Counted from the first letter of the stretch, positions 35,318 to 44,735 are shown. The stretch: 50,448 bases of DNA from an uncultured Oxalicibacterium sp. (GCF_913776015.1 NZ_CAJYMD010000077.1:1-50448); one strand, 5' to 3'. Numbers and translations: made by a program. The notes: generated by a model from the sequence alone, not told the origin.

Positions 35318-36742
35318 TCACCTGACAGTTACCCACCCGAGCGGGTCAAACGCGCGACCCTGATGTCGCATTTCGAAGTATAAACCTGATTGCTCGTTAC
35401 CGCCGCTATTGCCTGTATTGGCAATGATGTCGCCGGATTTGACCACATCGCCCGGGCGTTTTAGTACCGATTGATTGTTGCCGTAAATCGTCATGTACTG
35501 GCTACCGTGATCGACGATGATCAGATTGCCGAAACCGCGCAGCCAGTCCGCGAATACCACGCGACCGCCAGCGATGGCGCGTACTTCGGTGCCTTCCGGT
35601 GCACGGATGAACAGACCTTTCCAGGTCGGGCCATCGCCGCGACGGCTGCCGAAACGGGCCGTCAGATCGCCGGCAATCGGTAGCCGCAGCTTGCCGCGCA
35701 AAGCGGCAAAAGCGCCATCCGGCATGCCGGGTTGTGGCGTCAGGCTGTTGCGGGCGACACTTTGCGAAGGTGGTTCGTCATCCTCGATGGCGTCGGGATT
35801 GGTGGCGGGCGGTGTACTGCGGCCAGCCTGCTGCGACGATTTTCCCGATTGTTGTGCGGCGGCAGCGGCCGCTGCACGGCGTTCGCGTTCAGCCTTGGCG
35901 CGCGCCAGACGTTCCTGACGACGTTTTTCGGCAGCGGCGGCTTCCGCCTTGCGTTGTTCCTCGATCAAGGCATTGAGGCGATTGACCAGTGTACCCAGAC
36001 GCTGTTCGTTACGTTCGATGTTGCCGACTTCCTTGCGTTGCGAAGTCAGCTTGCTTGAGAGTTGGGCCAGCAGGCTGGCACGTTGCGTTTTTTCCTTTTG
36101 CAGGATGGCATGCTGCTCGCGCGCTTCGGCAGCGATCTCGTCGAGTTCGGCCTTGGCGTTTTGCACTTCTTCCTGATTTTCTTCGAGCTTTTTCAGGTTG
36201 CCCCGTAGCGATTCGATCAGCGTGGCTTGCGCGCGTGAGACATAACCCATGTATTGCAATTCGCGGTTGATGCGATTGGGGTTGTCGCCGGACAGCAGCA
36301 GCTTGATACGGTCTTCGTTGCCAGCCACGTAATGGTCGCGTAGCAGTTTGGCCAGTTGCTTTTGCTGGGTATCGACGACTTTTTGCAATTCGGCCATCTT
36401 GCGCGCCAGCTCTGCCAGTTTCGCTTCGGTACCGCGCTGTTCATCGGCCAGATCGCGCAGATTGCGCTTGGCATCCGAGATGGCCGCTTCCGATTCGGCC
36501 AGCGCATCGGCGGCATTGCTTTTCGCGCTTTCGGTACGGTCGATATCTTTCTTGAGCGAGGTCAGCTTGCGACGCAGGTCGGCGCGCTCCGCTTCGGCAG
36601 CCTGCTTTTGCTTGCTGCGATCGGTTTGTTTTTGGGCATGTGCCGGGGTGCCGATGGCGAGTGCCGCCAGCAGGGCGCACGCCAGCAAATTGCGCCGACC
36701 TGCACGGTCGGCAACCAGACGGTAAAAAAACGCGATAGACAC
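35318..36742 (-). CDS. envC: EnvC-like murein hydrolase activator (degenerate LytM)
   Basis: A 474-residue periplasmic protein. The signal peptide ends near PAHAQ (36), then long coiled coils (about 40-275), a low-complexity linker, and a C-terminal LytM/M23 domain (about 350-470). The zinc ligands of active M23 enzymes are missing: the first histidine motif reads TWKGLFIRAP and the HxH motif reads LYFEMRH. This is the mark of EnvC, which activates AmiA/AmiB amidases instead of cutting murein itself. The start is GTG at 36742. It is flanked by gpmA upstream and ctpA downstream in one operon. Confidence 0.92.
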   Translation of the reverse strand: MSIAFFYRLVADRAGRRNLLACALLAALAIGTPAHAQKQTDRSKQKQAAEAERADLRRKLTSLKKDIDRTESAKSNAADALAESEAAISDAKRNLRDLADEQRGTEAKLAELARKMAELQKVVDTQQKQLAKLLRDHYVAGNEDRIKLLLSGDNPNRINRELQYMGYVSRAQATLIESLRGNLKKLEENQEEVQNAKAELDEIAAEAREQHAILQKEKTQRASLLAQLSSKLTSQRKEVGNIERNEQRLGTLVNRLNALIEEQRKAEAAAAEKRRQERLARAKAERERRAAAAAAAQQSGKSSQQAGRSTPPATNPDAIEDDEPPSQSVARNSLTPQPGMPDGAFAALRGKLRLPIAGDLTARFGSRRGDGPTWKGLFIRAPEGTEVRAIAGGRVVFADWLRGFGNLIIVDHGSQYMTIYGNNQSVLKRPGDVVKSGDIIANTGNSGGNEQSGLYFEMRHQGRAFDPLGWVTVR

Positions 36743-36753
36743 AAGCTGGTTTC

Positions 36754-37479
36754 TTATTTCGCGTTTCCGGCAGCGGCGGCAGGCTGGTCGTCGCCCAGGT
36801 AATAGTGGCGAATCGGTTTCAGATTGGCATCCAGTTCGTAGACGATCGGGCGGCCATTGGGAATGTTGAGCGTGACGATATCCTGGTCGCTGATGTCGTC
36901 GAGCATCTTGATCAGGGCGCGCAGGCTGTTGCCATGCGCCGAGATGATGATGTTCTTGCCGGCGCGAATTTGCGGCGCGATGGTGTCGTTCCAGTACGGG
37001 ACGACACGTTCAACAGTGTCTTTCAGGCATTCACCCAGTGGAATCTCGTCACGCTTGAGGCTGACGTAACGCGGGTCGTTGTAGGACGTGCGTTCGTCGT
37101 CGGCAGCCAGCAAGCTGGGCGGAATGTCGAAACTGCGACGCCATTGATGCACCTTGTCCTGTCCGTACTTTTCAGCGGTTTCTGCCTTGTTCATCCCTTG
37201 CAGCGCGCCGTAGTGGCGTTCGTTGAGGTGCCAGTCGCAGACGATGGGGATCCACATCAGGTCCATTTCGTCCAGCGTGATCCACAGCGTGCGGATGGCG
37301 CGCTTGAGCATGGAAGAGTAGGCGAGGTCGAAAGTAAAACCGGCTTCGCGCAGCAGCGCGCCAGCGCGTTTTGCTTCGGCGCAACCCTTCTCCGTCAGAT
37401 CGACGTCGGCCCAGCCTGTGAAGCGGTTTTCCAGATTCCAGGTGGACTCGCCGTGGCGCATCAATACGATTTTGTACAT
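36754..37479 (-). CDS. gpmA: 2,3-bisphosphoglycerate-dependent phosphoglycerate mutase
   Basis: Interconverts 3- and 2-phosphoglycerate in glycolysis and gluconeogenesis. The 241-residue protein has the phosphohistidine motif LMRHGES (H9), the [18 protein letters not shown] substrate loop, [11 protein letters not shown], and the second histidine in [11 protein letters not shown] short Ala-rich tail ends the protein. It is the first gene of the gpmA-envC-ctpA operon, a conserved betaproteobacterial order; it ends 11 bp before the GTG of envC. Confidence 0.97.
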   Translation of the reverse strand: MYKIVLMRHGESTWNLENRFTGWADVDLTEKGCAEAKRAGALLREAGFTFDLAYSSMLKRAIRTLWITLDEMDLMWIPIVCDWHLNERHYGALQGMNKAETAEKYGQDKVHQWRRSFDIPPSLLAADDERTSYNDPRYVSLKRDEIPLGECLKDTVERVVPYWNDTIAPQIRAGKNIIISAHGNSLRALIKMLDDISDQDIVTLNIPNGRPIVYELDANLKPIRHYYLGDDQPAAAAGNAK

Positions 37480-37516
37480 GAGTCAGATAGGTGGTAAGGG
37501 GTTTTTGATGCAAAAT

Positions 37517-37554
37517 GCCGAAGCCATATCGGTTTCGGCCGACTATTTTATAAT
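37517..37554 (+). promoter_or_regulatory. Candidate promoter with inverted repeat before the rhodanese gene
   Basis: TATAAT at 37549-37554 is a perfect -10 box 31 bases ahead of the GTG start. A 9-bp inverted repeat GCCGAAGCC-ATATC-GGTTTCGGC (37517-37539, one G-T pair) covers the expected -35 position. It could be an operator or a leader hairpin for the divergent gpmA gene. No good -35 hexamer is visible. Confidence 0.4.
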
Positions 37555-37584
37555 GCCAACATTCTTTCTACTCACTGGAACGCT

Positions 37585-38007
37585 GTGAATTTCTTTTCCG
37601 ATATCAATAATCTGATTTTGCTGGCGATTGTCGTGTTGTCGGGTGGCCTGCTGGTGGCGCACACACTGCAACGCACAGGTGCTAAGGTTTCGCCTCTGCA
37701 GGCAACACAACTTCTCAATCAGGGCAAGGCCCTGATACTTGACGTCCGAAGTGAGGAAGAGTTCGCGACCGGTCATGTCAAAGATGCAAAAAATATTCCG
37801 CTGAATGCATTGAAAGAGCGCGTCGGCGAGCTGGAAAAATTCAAGACGCGCCCTGTCGTCACGGTATGTGCACGGGGCTTGCAATCCAACAAGGCGGCCT
37901 CCATCTTGCGTAAGAATGGCTTCGAGCAGGCATCCAGCCTGCTGGGTGGCATGGAAGCCTGGCAGGCACAGGGCCTGCCGATCAGCAAGAAGAAGGAAGT
38001 AGCATGA
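37585..38007 (+). CDS. Membrane-anchored rhodanese-like protein
   Basis: A 140-residue protein with an N-terminal transmembrane helix (about 8-26) and a single rhodanese domain (about 35-133). The active-site loop is CARGLQS with catalytic C95; the CH2A motif ILDVRSEEEF and the GGMEAW end are conserved. It probably handles sulfane sulfur or acts as a sulfur/redox carrier facing the cytoplasm. The start is GTG at 37585. Its stop overlaps the grxC ATG (ATGA), so it is the first gene of the grxC-secB cluster. Confidence 0.9.
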   Translation: MNFFSDINNLILLAIVVLSGGLLVAHTLQRTGAKVSPLQATQLLNQGKALILDVRSEEEFATGHVKDAKNIPLNALKERVGELEKFKTRPVVTVCARGLQSNKAASILRKNGFEQASSLLGGMEAWQAQGLPISKKKEVA

Positions 38008-38267
38008 CCGCACCGGTAACGATGTACAGCACGGGCGTTTGCCCGTATTGCGTGATGGCCGAGCGTTTGCTCAAGGCCAAAGGTATCGAGGATATCCAGA
38101 AGATTCGCGTCGATCTCGATCCGCAGCAGCGTGCGCTGATGATGGAAAAGACCGGCCGTCGTACGGTTCCGCAAATTTACATTGGCGAAACCCATGTGGG
38201 CGGTTTTGACGATCTGAACGCGCTGGAGCGTGCGGGCAAGCTGGACGCATTGCTGCAAGGCGCCTGA
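38004..38267 (+). CDS. grxC: Glutaredoxin 3
   Basis: An 87-residue glutathione-dependent disulfide reductase with the active site C13-P-Y-C16, the cis-proline segment RTVPQIYIG and the glutathione-binding GGFDDLNAL. It fits GrxC in length and motif order. It overlaps the rhodanese gene by four bases and precedes secB by 90 bp, an order conserved in proteobacteria. Confidence 0.96.
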   Translation: MTAPVTMYSTGVCPYCVMAERLLKAKGIEDIQKIRVDLDPQQRALMMEKTGRRTVPQIYIGETHVGGFDDLNALERAGKLDALLQGA

Positions 38268-38357
38268 TCCATTTCAAAGCGGATATTGCATCCGCTTTCC
38301 TTGATATTTCATCCCCCGTTTTACTTACTCACTCACCTCTATCACCGAAAGAGCTTC

Positions 38358-38846
38358 ATGGCTGACGAAAACCTGCAACCCGTATTCCAGATTCAACGCG
38401 TCTATCTGAAGGACATGTCGCTGGAGCAACCGAACTCGCCTGCGATTTTTCTGGAACAGGAAGCGCCTGCCATCGAAGTGGCGGTGGACGTGGGTGCAGA
38501 GCCGCTGGCTGAAGGTATCTACGAATCGACCGTGACGATCACCGTGACCGCCAAGGTCAAAGACAAGACTGCTTTTCTCGTCGAAGGCAAGCAGGCCGGC
38601 ATTTTCGAAATCCGCAACATCCCTGAAGACCAGTTCGACCCCTTGCTCGGCATCGGTTGCCCGAACGTGATCTACCCTTACCTGCGCGCCAACATCGCCG
38701 ACATGATCACGCGCGCCGGTTTCCCGCCTGTACACCTGAGCGAAATCAACTTCGAAGTGTTTTACCAGCAGCGTCTGCAGGCATTTGCCGAACAGCAGGA
38801 GCAGGCTGGCATCGTGCTGGCTGACGGCTCGACGGCCAAGCACTGA
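38358..38846 (+). CDS. secB: Protein-export chaperone SecB
   Basis: A 162-residue cytosolic chaperone that holds preproteins unfolded and delivers them to SecA. Family features include [17 protein letters not shown] near the N-terminus, [30 protein letters not shown] and the [16 protein letters not shown] segment. The ATG at 38358 (MADENLQP) is chosen; an upstream in-frame ATG would add a spurious hydrophobic stretch. It lies in the grxC-secB-gpsA neighbourhood. Confidence 0.97.
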   Translation: MADENLQPVFQIQRVYLKDMSLEQPNSPAIFLEQEAPAIEVAVDVGAEPLAEGIYESTVTITVTAKVKDKTAFLVEGKQAGIFEIRNIPEDQFDPLLGIGCPNVIYPYLRANIADMITRAGFPPVHLSEINFEVFYQQRLQAFAEQQEQAGIVLADGSTAKH

Positions 38847-38850
38847 GCGG

Positions 38851-39348
38851 GTGCGGCGCGTGTCTTCCGCCGCTCACCGTTTTGCCTTGCGCGTCACCGC
38901 ATTGCGCGGTGCGCTCGCAGGTTTGTGTGGCGGACTGCTGCTGGTCGGCGCCACGCTTGCACAGGCCGCAGAATATCGCTCCATCGCGCCTTCCTTTGCG
39001 ATTCTTTATAACGCCCCGACCGAGCGTGCACGCAAGATGTTCATTGCACCGCACGGCATGCCGGTCGAGCGCATTCTCGATCTCGATGGCTGGACCAAGA
39101 TTCGCGACGCCGAAGGTGATCTGTCCTGGGTGGCGACACAAGCCTTGTCGGATCGACGTACCGTCGTCGTGACCGCGGTACGCACCAGCATACTGGCGGC
39201 CATGAGCGACGCGGCGACACTTACGGCAACCGCTGACAAGGGTGTATGGTTCGACATGACAGTGCCCGCGCAAGCCGGCTGGGTCGGTGTGCGCCATCAG
39301 GATGGCACTGCCGGTTACGTACGATCGGCCGAAGTCTGGGGTGATTGA
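38851..39348 (+). CDS. Exported SH3-domain protein
   Basis: About 165 residues. A signal peptide (ALAGLCGGLLLVGATLAQAAE, cleavage near residue 40) is followed by two SH3-like beta-barrel repeats: one around APSFAILYNAP...GWTKIRDAEGDLSWV and a second around KGVWFDMTVPAQAGWVGVRHQDGTAGYV. Bacterial SH3 domains often bind peptidoglycan peptides. The start is probably GTG at 38851, four bases after the secB stop; GTG at 38860 is an alternative. It lies between secB and gpsA. Confidence 0.85.
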   Translation: MRRVSSAAHRFALRVTALRGALAGLCGGLLLVGATLAQAAEYRSIAPSFAILYNAPTERARKMFIAPHGMPVERILDLDGWTKIRDAEGDLSWVATQALSDRRTVVVTAVRTSILAAMSDAATLTATADKGVWFDMTVPAQAGWVGVRHQDGTAGYVRSAEVWGD

Positions 39349-39402
39349 GTGATCGTCTGTTGCGTGATCCAAACAGTGTTTTTCCGTGAATAGAATTCAA
39401 CC

Positions 39403-40398
39403 ATGAACATCACCATACTCGGCGCCGGCGCATGGGGAACGGCGCTGGCAATTTCCCTCGCACCGGTCCATTCAGTCGTGCTGTGGGGGCGTGAAGAAGC
39501 AATCATGCGCGAGTCGCAGGCGCGGCGTGAACATGCTGCCTACTTGCCGGGTTTTGCCTTGCCGCCCGAACTGTTGCTGACAGCCGATTTCGACGCGGCT
39601 GTTGTGCATGCGGGACAGGATGGCTTATTGATTGTGGCCAGCTCCTTGTCCGGTTTGCGCCCGATTGCGATGCGTCTCAAGGATGTCGACATTCCCAACA
39701 TCGTGTGGCTGTGCAAGGGCTTCGAGGAAGAAACCTATCTGCTGCCGCATCAGGTCGTGCGCGACGTGTTGGGTGAGGGCGTGGCTGCAGGCGCCTTGTC
39801 CGGGCCTTCATTCGCGCAGGAAGTCGCACAAGGCTTGCCGTGTGGGCTGACGATTGCCTCCACCGATGCAGCGTTGTGCAACAAGGTGGTCGAAGCCATG
39901 CACGGACGCAATCTGCGCATCTATTCGAGCGACGATCTGGTCGGTGTCGAGGTCGGCGGCGCGGTCAAGAACATTCTGGCGATTGCCACTGGCGTGACCG
40001 ATGGACTGGGGCTGGGTTTGAATGCGCGCGCCGCCCTGATGACACGTGGGCTGGCGGAAATCATGCGGCTGGGTGTCGCCCTGGGTGGCCGGGCTGAAAC
40101 CTTCACCGGCCTGACCGGCATGGGCGATCTGATCCTCACTTGTACCGGTGATCTGTCGCGCAACCGCCGTGTCGGCCTCGGGCTGGCACAAGGCAAGCCG
40201 TTGGCGCAAATCGTCGAAGAACTCGGTCATGTTGCCGAAGGGGTGCGTTGTGCGCAGGCGGTGCGTGCCTTGTCGGATCGGCTCTGCGTCGATATGCCGA
40301 TCGCGCATGCAGTGGCGGCAGTACTGTTCGATGGCCATGCGCCGCGCGATATCGTGATGCATTTGCTGGCACGCGATCCGCGTGTCGAGAATGGCTGA
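39403..40398 (+). CDS. gpsA: NAD(P)H-dependent glycerol-3-phosphate dehydrogenase
   Basis: Makes sn-glycerol-3-phosphate from dihydroxyacetone phosphate for phospholipid synthesis. The 331-residue protein begins with the dinucleotide motif [12 protein letters not shown]. It has the [13 protein letters not shown] motif, catalytic lysine in [10 protein letters not shown], and the [17 protein letters not shown] substrate motif. It is the last gene of the plus-strand cluster and is ended by a strong terminator. Confidence 0.97.
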   Translation: MNITILGAGAWGTALAISLAPVHSVVLWGREEAIMRESQARREHAAYLPGFALPPELLLTADFDAAVVHAGQDGLLIVASSLSGLRPIAMRLKDVDIPNIVWLCKGFEEETYLLPHQVVRDVLGEGVAAGALSGPSFAQEVAQGLPCGLTIASTDAALCNKVVEAMHGRNLRIYSSDDLVGVEVGGAVKNILAIATGVTDGLGLGLNARAALMTRGLAEIMRLGVALGGRAETFTGLTGMGDLILTCTGDLSRNRRVGLGLAQGKPLAQIVEELGHVAEGVRCAQAVRALSDRLCVDMPIAHAVAAVLFDGHAPRDIVMHLLARDPRVENG

Positions 40399-40421
40399 GA
40401 TTTTTGCGGGAGGCATCAGCA

Positions 40422-40446
40422 GGGCGCTTCATGGAGCGCCCTTTTG
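40422..40446 (+). terminator. gpsA terminator
   Basis: A perfect 7-bp stem GGGCGCT/AGCGCCC (40422-40428 and 40435-40441) with a six-base loop, followed by TTTTG. Confidence 0.85.
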
Positions 40447-40473
40447 TATTGATGCGGCGTGCGTGAGCTTCGC

Positions 40474-40812
40474 TTATGTCTGCGCAGGAAAAAGAATGGT
40501 CAGCAGGATGGAGGCATCTTCCAGTGCATGCAGCGAATGCGGCTCGCCGCCCGCCAGATAAACGAGTTGCCCGGCGCGCATGTTCTGCGTTTTGCCATGC
40601 GCACAGAGTTCGATTTCTCCTTCAATGCACTGGATGGTCACGGCCCCGGCTACCTTGTGCTCGGGCATGCCTTTGCCGCGCGGTAGCACCAGGCGCATCA
40701 GTTCGAGTTGGGAGGTTTTGAACAGCGCATTCGAATGCGTTTCCTCGATGCGCGGGCCGAGCGGCAAAATGTCGATCAATTGTCCGGATGTTGCATGCGG
40801 TAGCGCCATCAT
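40474..40812 (-). CDS. Small cupin-domain protein
   Basis: A 112-residue single-domain cupin. The beta-barrel motif region is LVLPRGKGMPEHKVAGAVTIQCIEGEIEL with a later GEPHSLHALED. The metal-binding set is reduced: the first motif has one His (EHK) and the second one His (PHS). The ATG at 40812 (MMALPHATSG) has GAGGAG five bases upstream. The protein may bind a small ligand; no function can be assigned. It is convergent with gpsA. Confidence 0.82.
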   Translation of the reverse strand: MMALPHATSGQLIDILPLGPRIEETHSNALFKTSQLELMRLVLPRGKGMPEHKVAGAVTIQCIEGEIELCAHGKTQNMRAGQLVYLAGGEPHSLHALEDASILLTILFPAQT

Positions 40813-40951
40813 GTTCTCCTCAACGATTGTTTCGATTCGAGCGCTACGATGCGCATCGAGCATGTCGCTAGCATACACCCCCGCTTGGGGGCGGCGTCAA
40901 ATCCGAATGTGAGGGCGGAGGAGAATGGGAGAGGAAACGCGCGAAGTCGTT

Positions 40952-41152
40952 TTACGTATCTTCTTCACGCGCCTGTTGCAGCAGGCGATCCAGCAGGCGC
41001 CGTTCAGTTTGCCGCTGGCTCGAAGTGGATGCCTGATGGGACCCGGCGACGCGTTGCTTGGCAGCCAGCGCAAAGGGATTGCGCGGCGCCTTGTGCGAAG
41101 GTTCCGCGCGGAGCGTCATCTTCTGTCGTTTGGCGAGCGCCTTGTTGGCCAT
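40952..41152 (-). CDS. Small basic protein, possibly conserved in Burkholderiales
   Basis: A 66-residue, Lys/Arg/Ala-rich protein (MANKALAKRQKM...SHKAPRNPFALAAKQRVAGSHQAS...RQTERRLLDRLLQQAREE). The start at 41152 has GGAG six bases upstream, better than the ATG four codons earlier. The RNPFALAAKQRVAGSHQ stretch resembles small uncharacterised proteins of Burkholderiales; I recall this only as a pattern. It lies just downstream of hslU. Low information content leaves some doubt that it is expressed. Confidence 0.6.
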   Translation of the reverse strand: MANKALAKRQKMTLRAEPSHKAPRNPFALAAKQRVAGSHQASTSSQRQTERRLLDRLLQQAREEDT

Positions 41153-41211
41153 GTTGTGCTCCATGCATGCCCTTCTTGTAGAAGAGCATGCAGCTTGGAT
41201 TGCCGTGCTGC

Positions 41212-42549
41212 TTACAGCACGTAACGCGAGAGATCTTCGTCCACCGCCAGCGCACCCAGGCGTTCATCGACATACGCTGCGGTGACGTGCAATTCGTCAT
41301 TGCCGCTCTCGCTGGCGGAGAAAGAGATTTCCTCCAGCAGTTTTTCCATCACGGTGTATAAACGGCGCGCACCGATGTTTTCCGTTTTCTCGTTGACCGA
41401 GTAGGCAATCTCGGCCATGCGCTGGATGCCTTCAGGATCGAAAATCACCTTTACGCCTTCGGTGCCGAGCAGCGCTTCGTACTGGCGTGTCAGGCAGGCG
41501 TCGGTACTGGTCAGAATGCGTTCGAAATCGGCAATCGACAGCGATTCGAGTTCGACGCGGATCGGGAAGCGACCTTGTAGTTCGGGAATCAGATCCGACG
41601 GTTTGGCCAGATGGAATGCGCCCGAGGCGATGAACAAAATATGATCGGTCTTGATCATGCCGTACTTGGTGTTGACGGTCGTGCCTTCCACCAGCGGCAG
41701 CAGGTCGCGCTGCACGCCGGCGCGCGAGACATCACCGCCGCCATGTTCCGAGCGCGTAGCAATCTTGTCGATCTCGTCAAGGAAGACGATGCCATTTTGC
41801 TCGACGTTGGCAATGGCCTGTTGCTTCAAATCGTCTTCGTTGACAAGCTTGGCCGCTTCTTCCTCGATCAGCAGCTTCATCGCTTCCTTGATCTTGACCT
41901 TGCGCGCCTTCTTGCGATTACCGCCCACGCCCGAGAACATGCTCTTGATCTGCTCGGTCATTTCTTCCATGCCGGGCGGCGCCATGATTTCCATCGTCGG
42001 CGCATTTTCTGCCAGTTCGATTTCAATTTCGGTGTCGTCCATCGTGCCTTCGCGCAGGCGTTTGCGGAAGGTCTGGCGTGTGTTGTTGCTCTTGTCCGCA
42101 TCGGCCTGCTGCGAGTTGTTGATGCCGAAATCGCGTGCAGGCGGTACCAGAATATCGATGATGCGGTCTTCAGCGGCATCTTCGGCGCGCGCACGCACCT
42201 TGCGCATTTCGCTTTCACGTGTCTGCTTGATGCCGATGTCGATCAGGTCGCGAATGATGGTATCCACATCGCGCCCGACGTAGCCGACTTCGGTGAATTT
42301 GGTCGCTTCGATCTTGATGAAAGGCGCATCGGCCAGCTTCGCCAGGCGACGGGCGATCTCGGTCTTGCCGACACCGGTCGGGCCGATCATCAGGATGTTC
42401 TTGGGTGTGATTTCGTGGCGCAGCGGCTCGGCTACTTGCTGGCGGCGCCAGCGATTGCGCAAGGCGATGGCAACGGCGCGCTTGGCCTTGCCTTGGCCAA
42501 CAACGTGTTTGTCGAGTTCGGAAACGATTTCCTGCGGGGTCATGTTCAT
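41212..42549 (-). CDS. hslU: HslU ATPase of the HslUV protease
   Basis: The AAA+ unfoldase of the HslUV (ClpYQ) protease, about 445 residues. It has Walker A GPTGVGKT (56-63), Walker [14 protein letters not shown], the pore motif GYVG, and an I-domain (about 110-245). The C-terminal SRYVL is the docking peptide for HslV. The ATG at 42549 ([10 protein letters not shown]) is chosen; ATG 42543 would be two residues shorter. It follows hslV by 28 bp, so the pair is transcribed together from the promoter ahead of hslV. Confidence 0.97.
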   Translation of the reverse strand: MNMTPQEIVSELDKHVVGQGKAKRAVAIALRNRWRRQQVAEPLRHEITPKNILMIGPTGVGKTEIARRLAKLADAPFIKIEATKFTEVGYVGRDVDTIIRDLIDIGIKQTRESEMRKVRARAEDAAEDRIIDILVPPARDFGINNSQQADADKSNNTRQTFRKRLREGTMDDTEIEIELAENAPTMEIMAPPGMEEMTEQIKSMFSGVGGNRKKARKVKIKEAMKLLIEEEAAKLVNEDDLKQQAIANVEQNGIVFLDEIDKIATRSEHGGGDVSRAGVQRDLLPLVEGTTVNTKYGMIKTDHILFIASGAFHLAKPSDLIPELQGRFPIRVELESLSIADFERILTSTDACLTRQYEALLGTEGVKVIFDPEGIQRMAEIAYSVNEKTENIGARRLYTVMEKLLEEISFSASESGNDELHVTAAYVDERLGALAVDEDLSRYVL

Positions 42550-42577
42550 GGTGTCAGTGATCCGGTAGCGCAAACGC

Positions 42578-43114
42578 TCAGTCCAGCGTTTCGATGATGT
42601 GCGAGAGATTGGTGTAGATGCAGAGTTCGCCGGCGATGGTCAGCGCCTTCTTGACGACTTCCTCCGGTGACAGCTCGGTGTTTTCCTGCAAGGCCTTGGC
42701 AGCAGATTGCGCATAGGTGCCGCCCGAGCCGATGGCGCCGATGCCGTCGTTGGGTTCCAGCACGTCGCCATTGCCGGTGATGATCAGGGTGGTTTCGCGA
42801 TCGGCCACTAGCAGCATTGCTTCGAGACGACGCAGCATGCGGTCGGTGCGCCAGTCCTTGGCGAGTTCGACCGACGCGCGCATCAGGTTGCCCTGATGTT
42901 TTTCGAGCTTGCCTTCGAAGCGTTCGAGCAGCGTAAAGGCATCGGCGGTACCACCGGCAAAGCCGACCAGAACCTTGCCGTTATAGACCTTGCGCACCTT
43001 GCGCGCGGTACCTTTCATGACGATATTGCCAAGCGTGACCTGACCATCGCCGCCCAACGCCACGGTATTGCCGCGACGCACTGAGAGGATGGTGGTGCCG
43101 TGAAATTGTTCCAT
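42578..43114 (-). CDS. hslV: HslV peptidase
   Basis: The threonine peptidase of the HslUV protease, 178 residues. Removal of the leading MEQFHG exposes T7 as the catalytic N-terminal threonine ([21 protein letters not shown]). Other conserved parts are [22 protein letters not shown] and [15 protein letters not shown]. It forms dodecamers capped by HslU. A sigma-32-like promoter lies upstream. Confidence 0.97.
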   Translation of the reverse strand: MEQFHGTTILSVRRGNTVALGGDGQVTLGNIVMKGTARKVRKVYNGKVLVGFAGGTADAFTLLERFEGKLEKHQGNLMRASVELAKDWRTDRMLRRLEAMLLVADRETTLIITGNGDVLEPNDGIGAIGSGGTYAQSAAKALQENTELSPEEVVKKALTIAGELCIYTNLSHIIETLD

Positions 43115-43189
43115 GCGTGTCTCTATAGAAATGAGGTTGGCTGCCGGCAGGCAGCGCGTGGAGGGTAGTGTAAAACGCCGTTTTGAGGC

Positions 43190-43218
43190 AAGTGGGGATG
43201 CCGGCTGCGATTACAAGG
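43190..43218 (-). promoter_or_regulatory. Sigma-32 (heat-shock) type promoter for hslVU
   Basis: On the minus strand CCTTGTAA (43218-43211) and CCCCACTT (43197-43190) are separated by 13 bases. This resembles the RpoH consensus CTTGAAA-N13-17-CCCCATnT. It leaves a leader of roughly 70 bases before the hslV start. hslVU is a classical heat-shock operon. Confidence 0.65.
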
Positions 43219-43259
43219 AAAAAATCAGGATTAAAGCCGGGCAATTGTTGCCGAAGCGA

Positions 43260-44648
43260 TCAACTCTTGCGCGGCAGGATGCGGATCAAATCCTGAAATC
43301 CCATCACATGGCACAGGGCCGCGATGAAGTGATTGGCATTGACGAGTTCGATCGTGCGGCCGCTTTGAATCAGCGGTGTCAGGCTGCTGAAAAGCTGGCT
43401 GGCAGCAGCGAAGTCCATACGAACCAAACGCGTGCAATCCAGCACGGCTGGCTGGTGGATCGCTGCATATTCGTGTATCTGCGCAATCAGGTGGTCGTTC
43501 TTGCTGCTGACGACAGCCGGCATGACGAAATGGCCGCTGGATTCATTTGCCCCGATGCTGCCGTCGGTTTCTTCGGAGACGGTGACGATGGCATCCTGCG
43601 GCGGGGTGAATGCGGGTGGCGACACTTCGAAGGTCACGCAATAGTCGATGCTGGTTTCTTCAAAGTCGGTTTCGCGATCGAGCAGGCGCAATAATTCGAG
43701 CAACAGCAGCCAGGGCGCTTCGGTTTCGTCACGGCGACCGACGGCCAGAATCGTGCGAATCTTGCCCGTCAGTTCGTTTGCACCAACCAGGGAAAGACGA
43801 TGTCCGGAGCGTTGCAGGCGTTTGAGCACGTTGTGCAGCAGGCCACAGCCGACCGGATCGACTTCCGTGATGCGCGTGAAATCCAGACGCAATACTTCAC
43901 TCATTTCACCGAGATTGCGCAGGCGTTCCAATTGCTTGACGATGCCGGCGTCGAGCTTGCCGGCAAAAGCGACGCCGGGAATATTGCCTTTTTTCTGGGC
44001 AGCGGAGAGGTCTTGTTCGCTGGCATCCGGCTCTATCCAGGCTGGCGGTGAACGTTCGAATCGGCCCGCATAATCGAGCGCCAGATTTTCGAATTGTTCA
44101 CGCCGACCGGTGATCTGGTACAGATCGAACAGCATGCCCCATACCGCTAAGGGCATGTTGCCCAAGGTGTCATCCTCGATGGCGTGACGCAGGATCGGTT
44201 CGATCATGTCCGTTTGGCCGTTGGCAAACAGGATGGCGGCTTCTTCGATGACGGGAGCCGCTTCCGACAAGGCAATCGGGCCCGGTTTGGTTTCGGCCTT
44301 CAGCAGCATGGCGGTGGTGGCCCCCATCTGCAAGAGCGTCGACTGCTTGATGCTTGTCGTTTGCAGCGTGCTGCCCGCCGTGGTGTGGATGCCGCTGTTC
44401 GGGCCGGGGTTGGTGAACAGATCGTCGGACGTGAAAGGCATCGTATTGCCACTGAATGGCAATGGCTGTACGAATTCGGATGACATTTCCGATTCGATGG
44501 CATCGATCTTGTCTGCCGTGACGCGTGGGCGACGTGTTGGGGAATCGTTTCTGACTGGTGCCTTGTTGCTACCGGAAGAGGAAGTGGCGCCACCCTTGCC
44601 GGAAGAGGGCGCCTTATTCTTTTTTCCGAATAACGAGAAAATTCCCAC
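43260..44648 (-). CDS. Cytosolic protein with two STAS-like domains
   Basis: A 462-residue protein. The N-terminus is GIFSLFGKKNK followed by a Ser/Pro/Thr-rich low-complexity stretch to about 90. A helical part (about 100-215) contains an LLKAETKPGPIALSEAAP segment. Two STAS-like domains follow: about 230-320 (VLRLDFTRITEVDPVGCGLLHNVL) and about 385-460 (AVLDCTRLVRMDFAAASQLFSSLTPL). There is no transporter part. Start GTG at 44648 with AGGAAAC upstream. The gene sits upstream of hslV. STAS domains are typical of anti-anti-sigma partner-switching, but no such partner is nearby. Confidence 0.8.
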   Translation of the reverse strand: MGIFSLFGKKNKAPSSGKGGATSSSGSNKAPVRNDSPTRRPRVTADKIDAIESEMSSEFVQPLPFSGNTMPFTSDDLFTNPGPNSGIHTTAGSTLQTTSIKQSTLLQMGATTAMLLKAETKPGPIALSEAAPVIEEAAILFANGQTDMIEPILRHAIEDDTLGNMPLAVWGMLFDLYQITGRREQFENLALDYAGRFERSPPAWIEPDASEQDLSAAQKKGNIPGVAFAGKLDAGIVKQLERLRNLGEMSEVLRLDFTRITEVDPVGCGLLHNVLKRLQRSGHRLSLVGANELTGKIRTILAVGRRDETEAPWLLLLELLRLLDRETDFEETSIDYCVTFEVSPPAFTPPQDAIVTVSEETDGSIGANESSGHFVMPAVVSSKNDHLIAQIHEYAAIHQPAVLDCTRLVRMDFAAASQLFSSLTPLIQSGRTIELVNANHFIAALCHVMGFQDLIRILPRKS

Positions 44649-44735
44649 GTGTTTCCTGATTCGCAACGATCCCGTGTCGGGAACCTGATAACGAATTGCT
44701 GACGCAATCCGAGCAAAATGACCTGCTAGAAGGTA

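Noticed and set aside
41611-42597. 328-codon plus-strand open frame opposite hslU
   Set aside because: Antisense shadow; hslU is certain.
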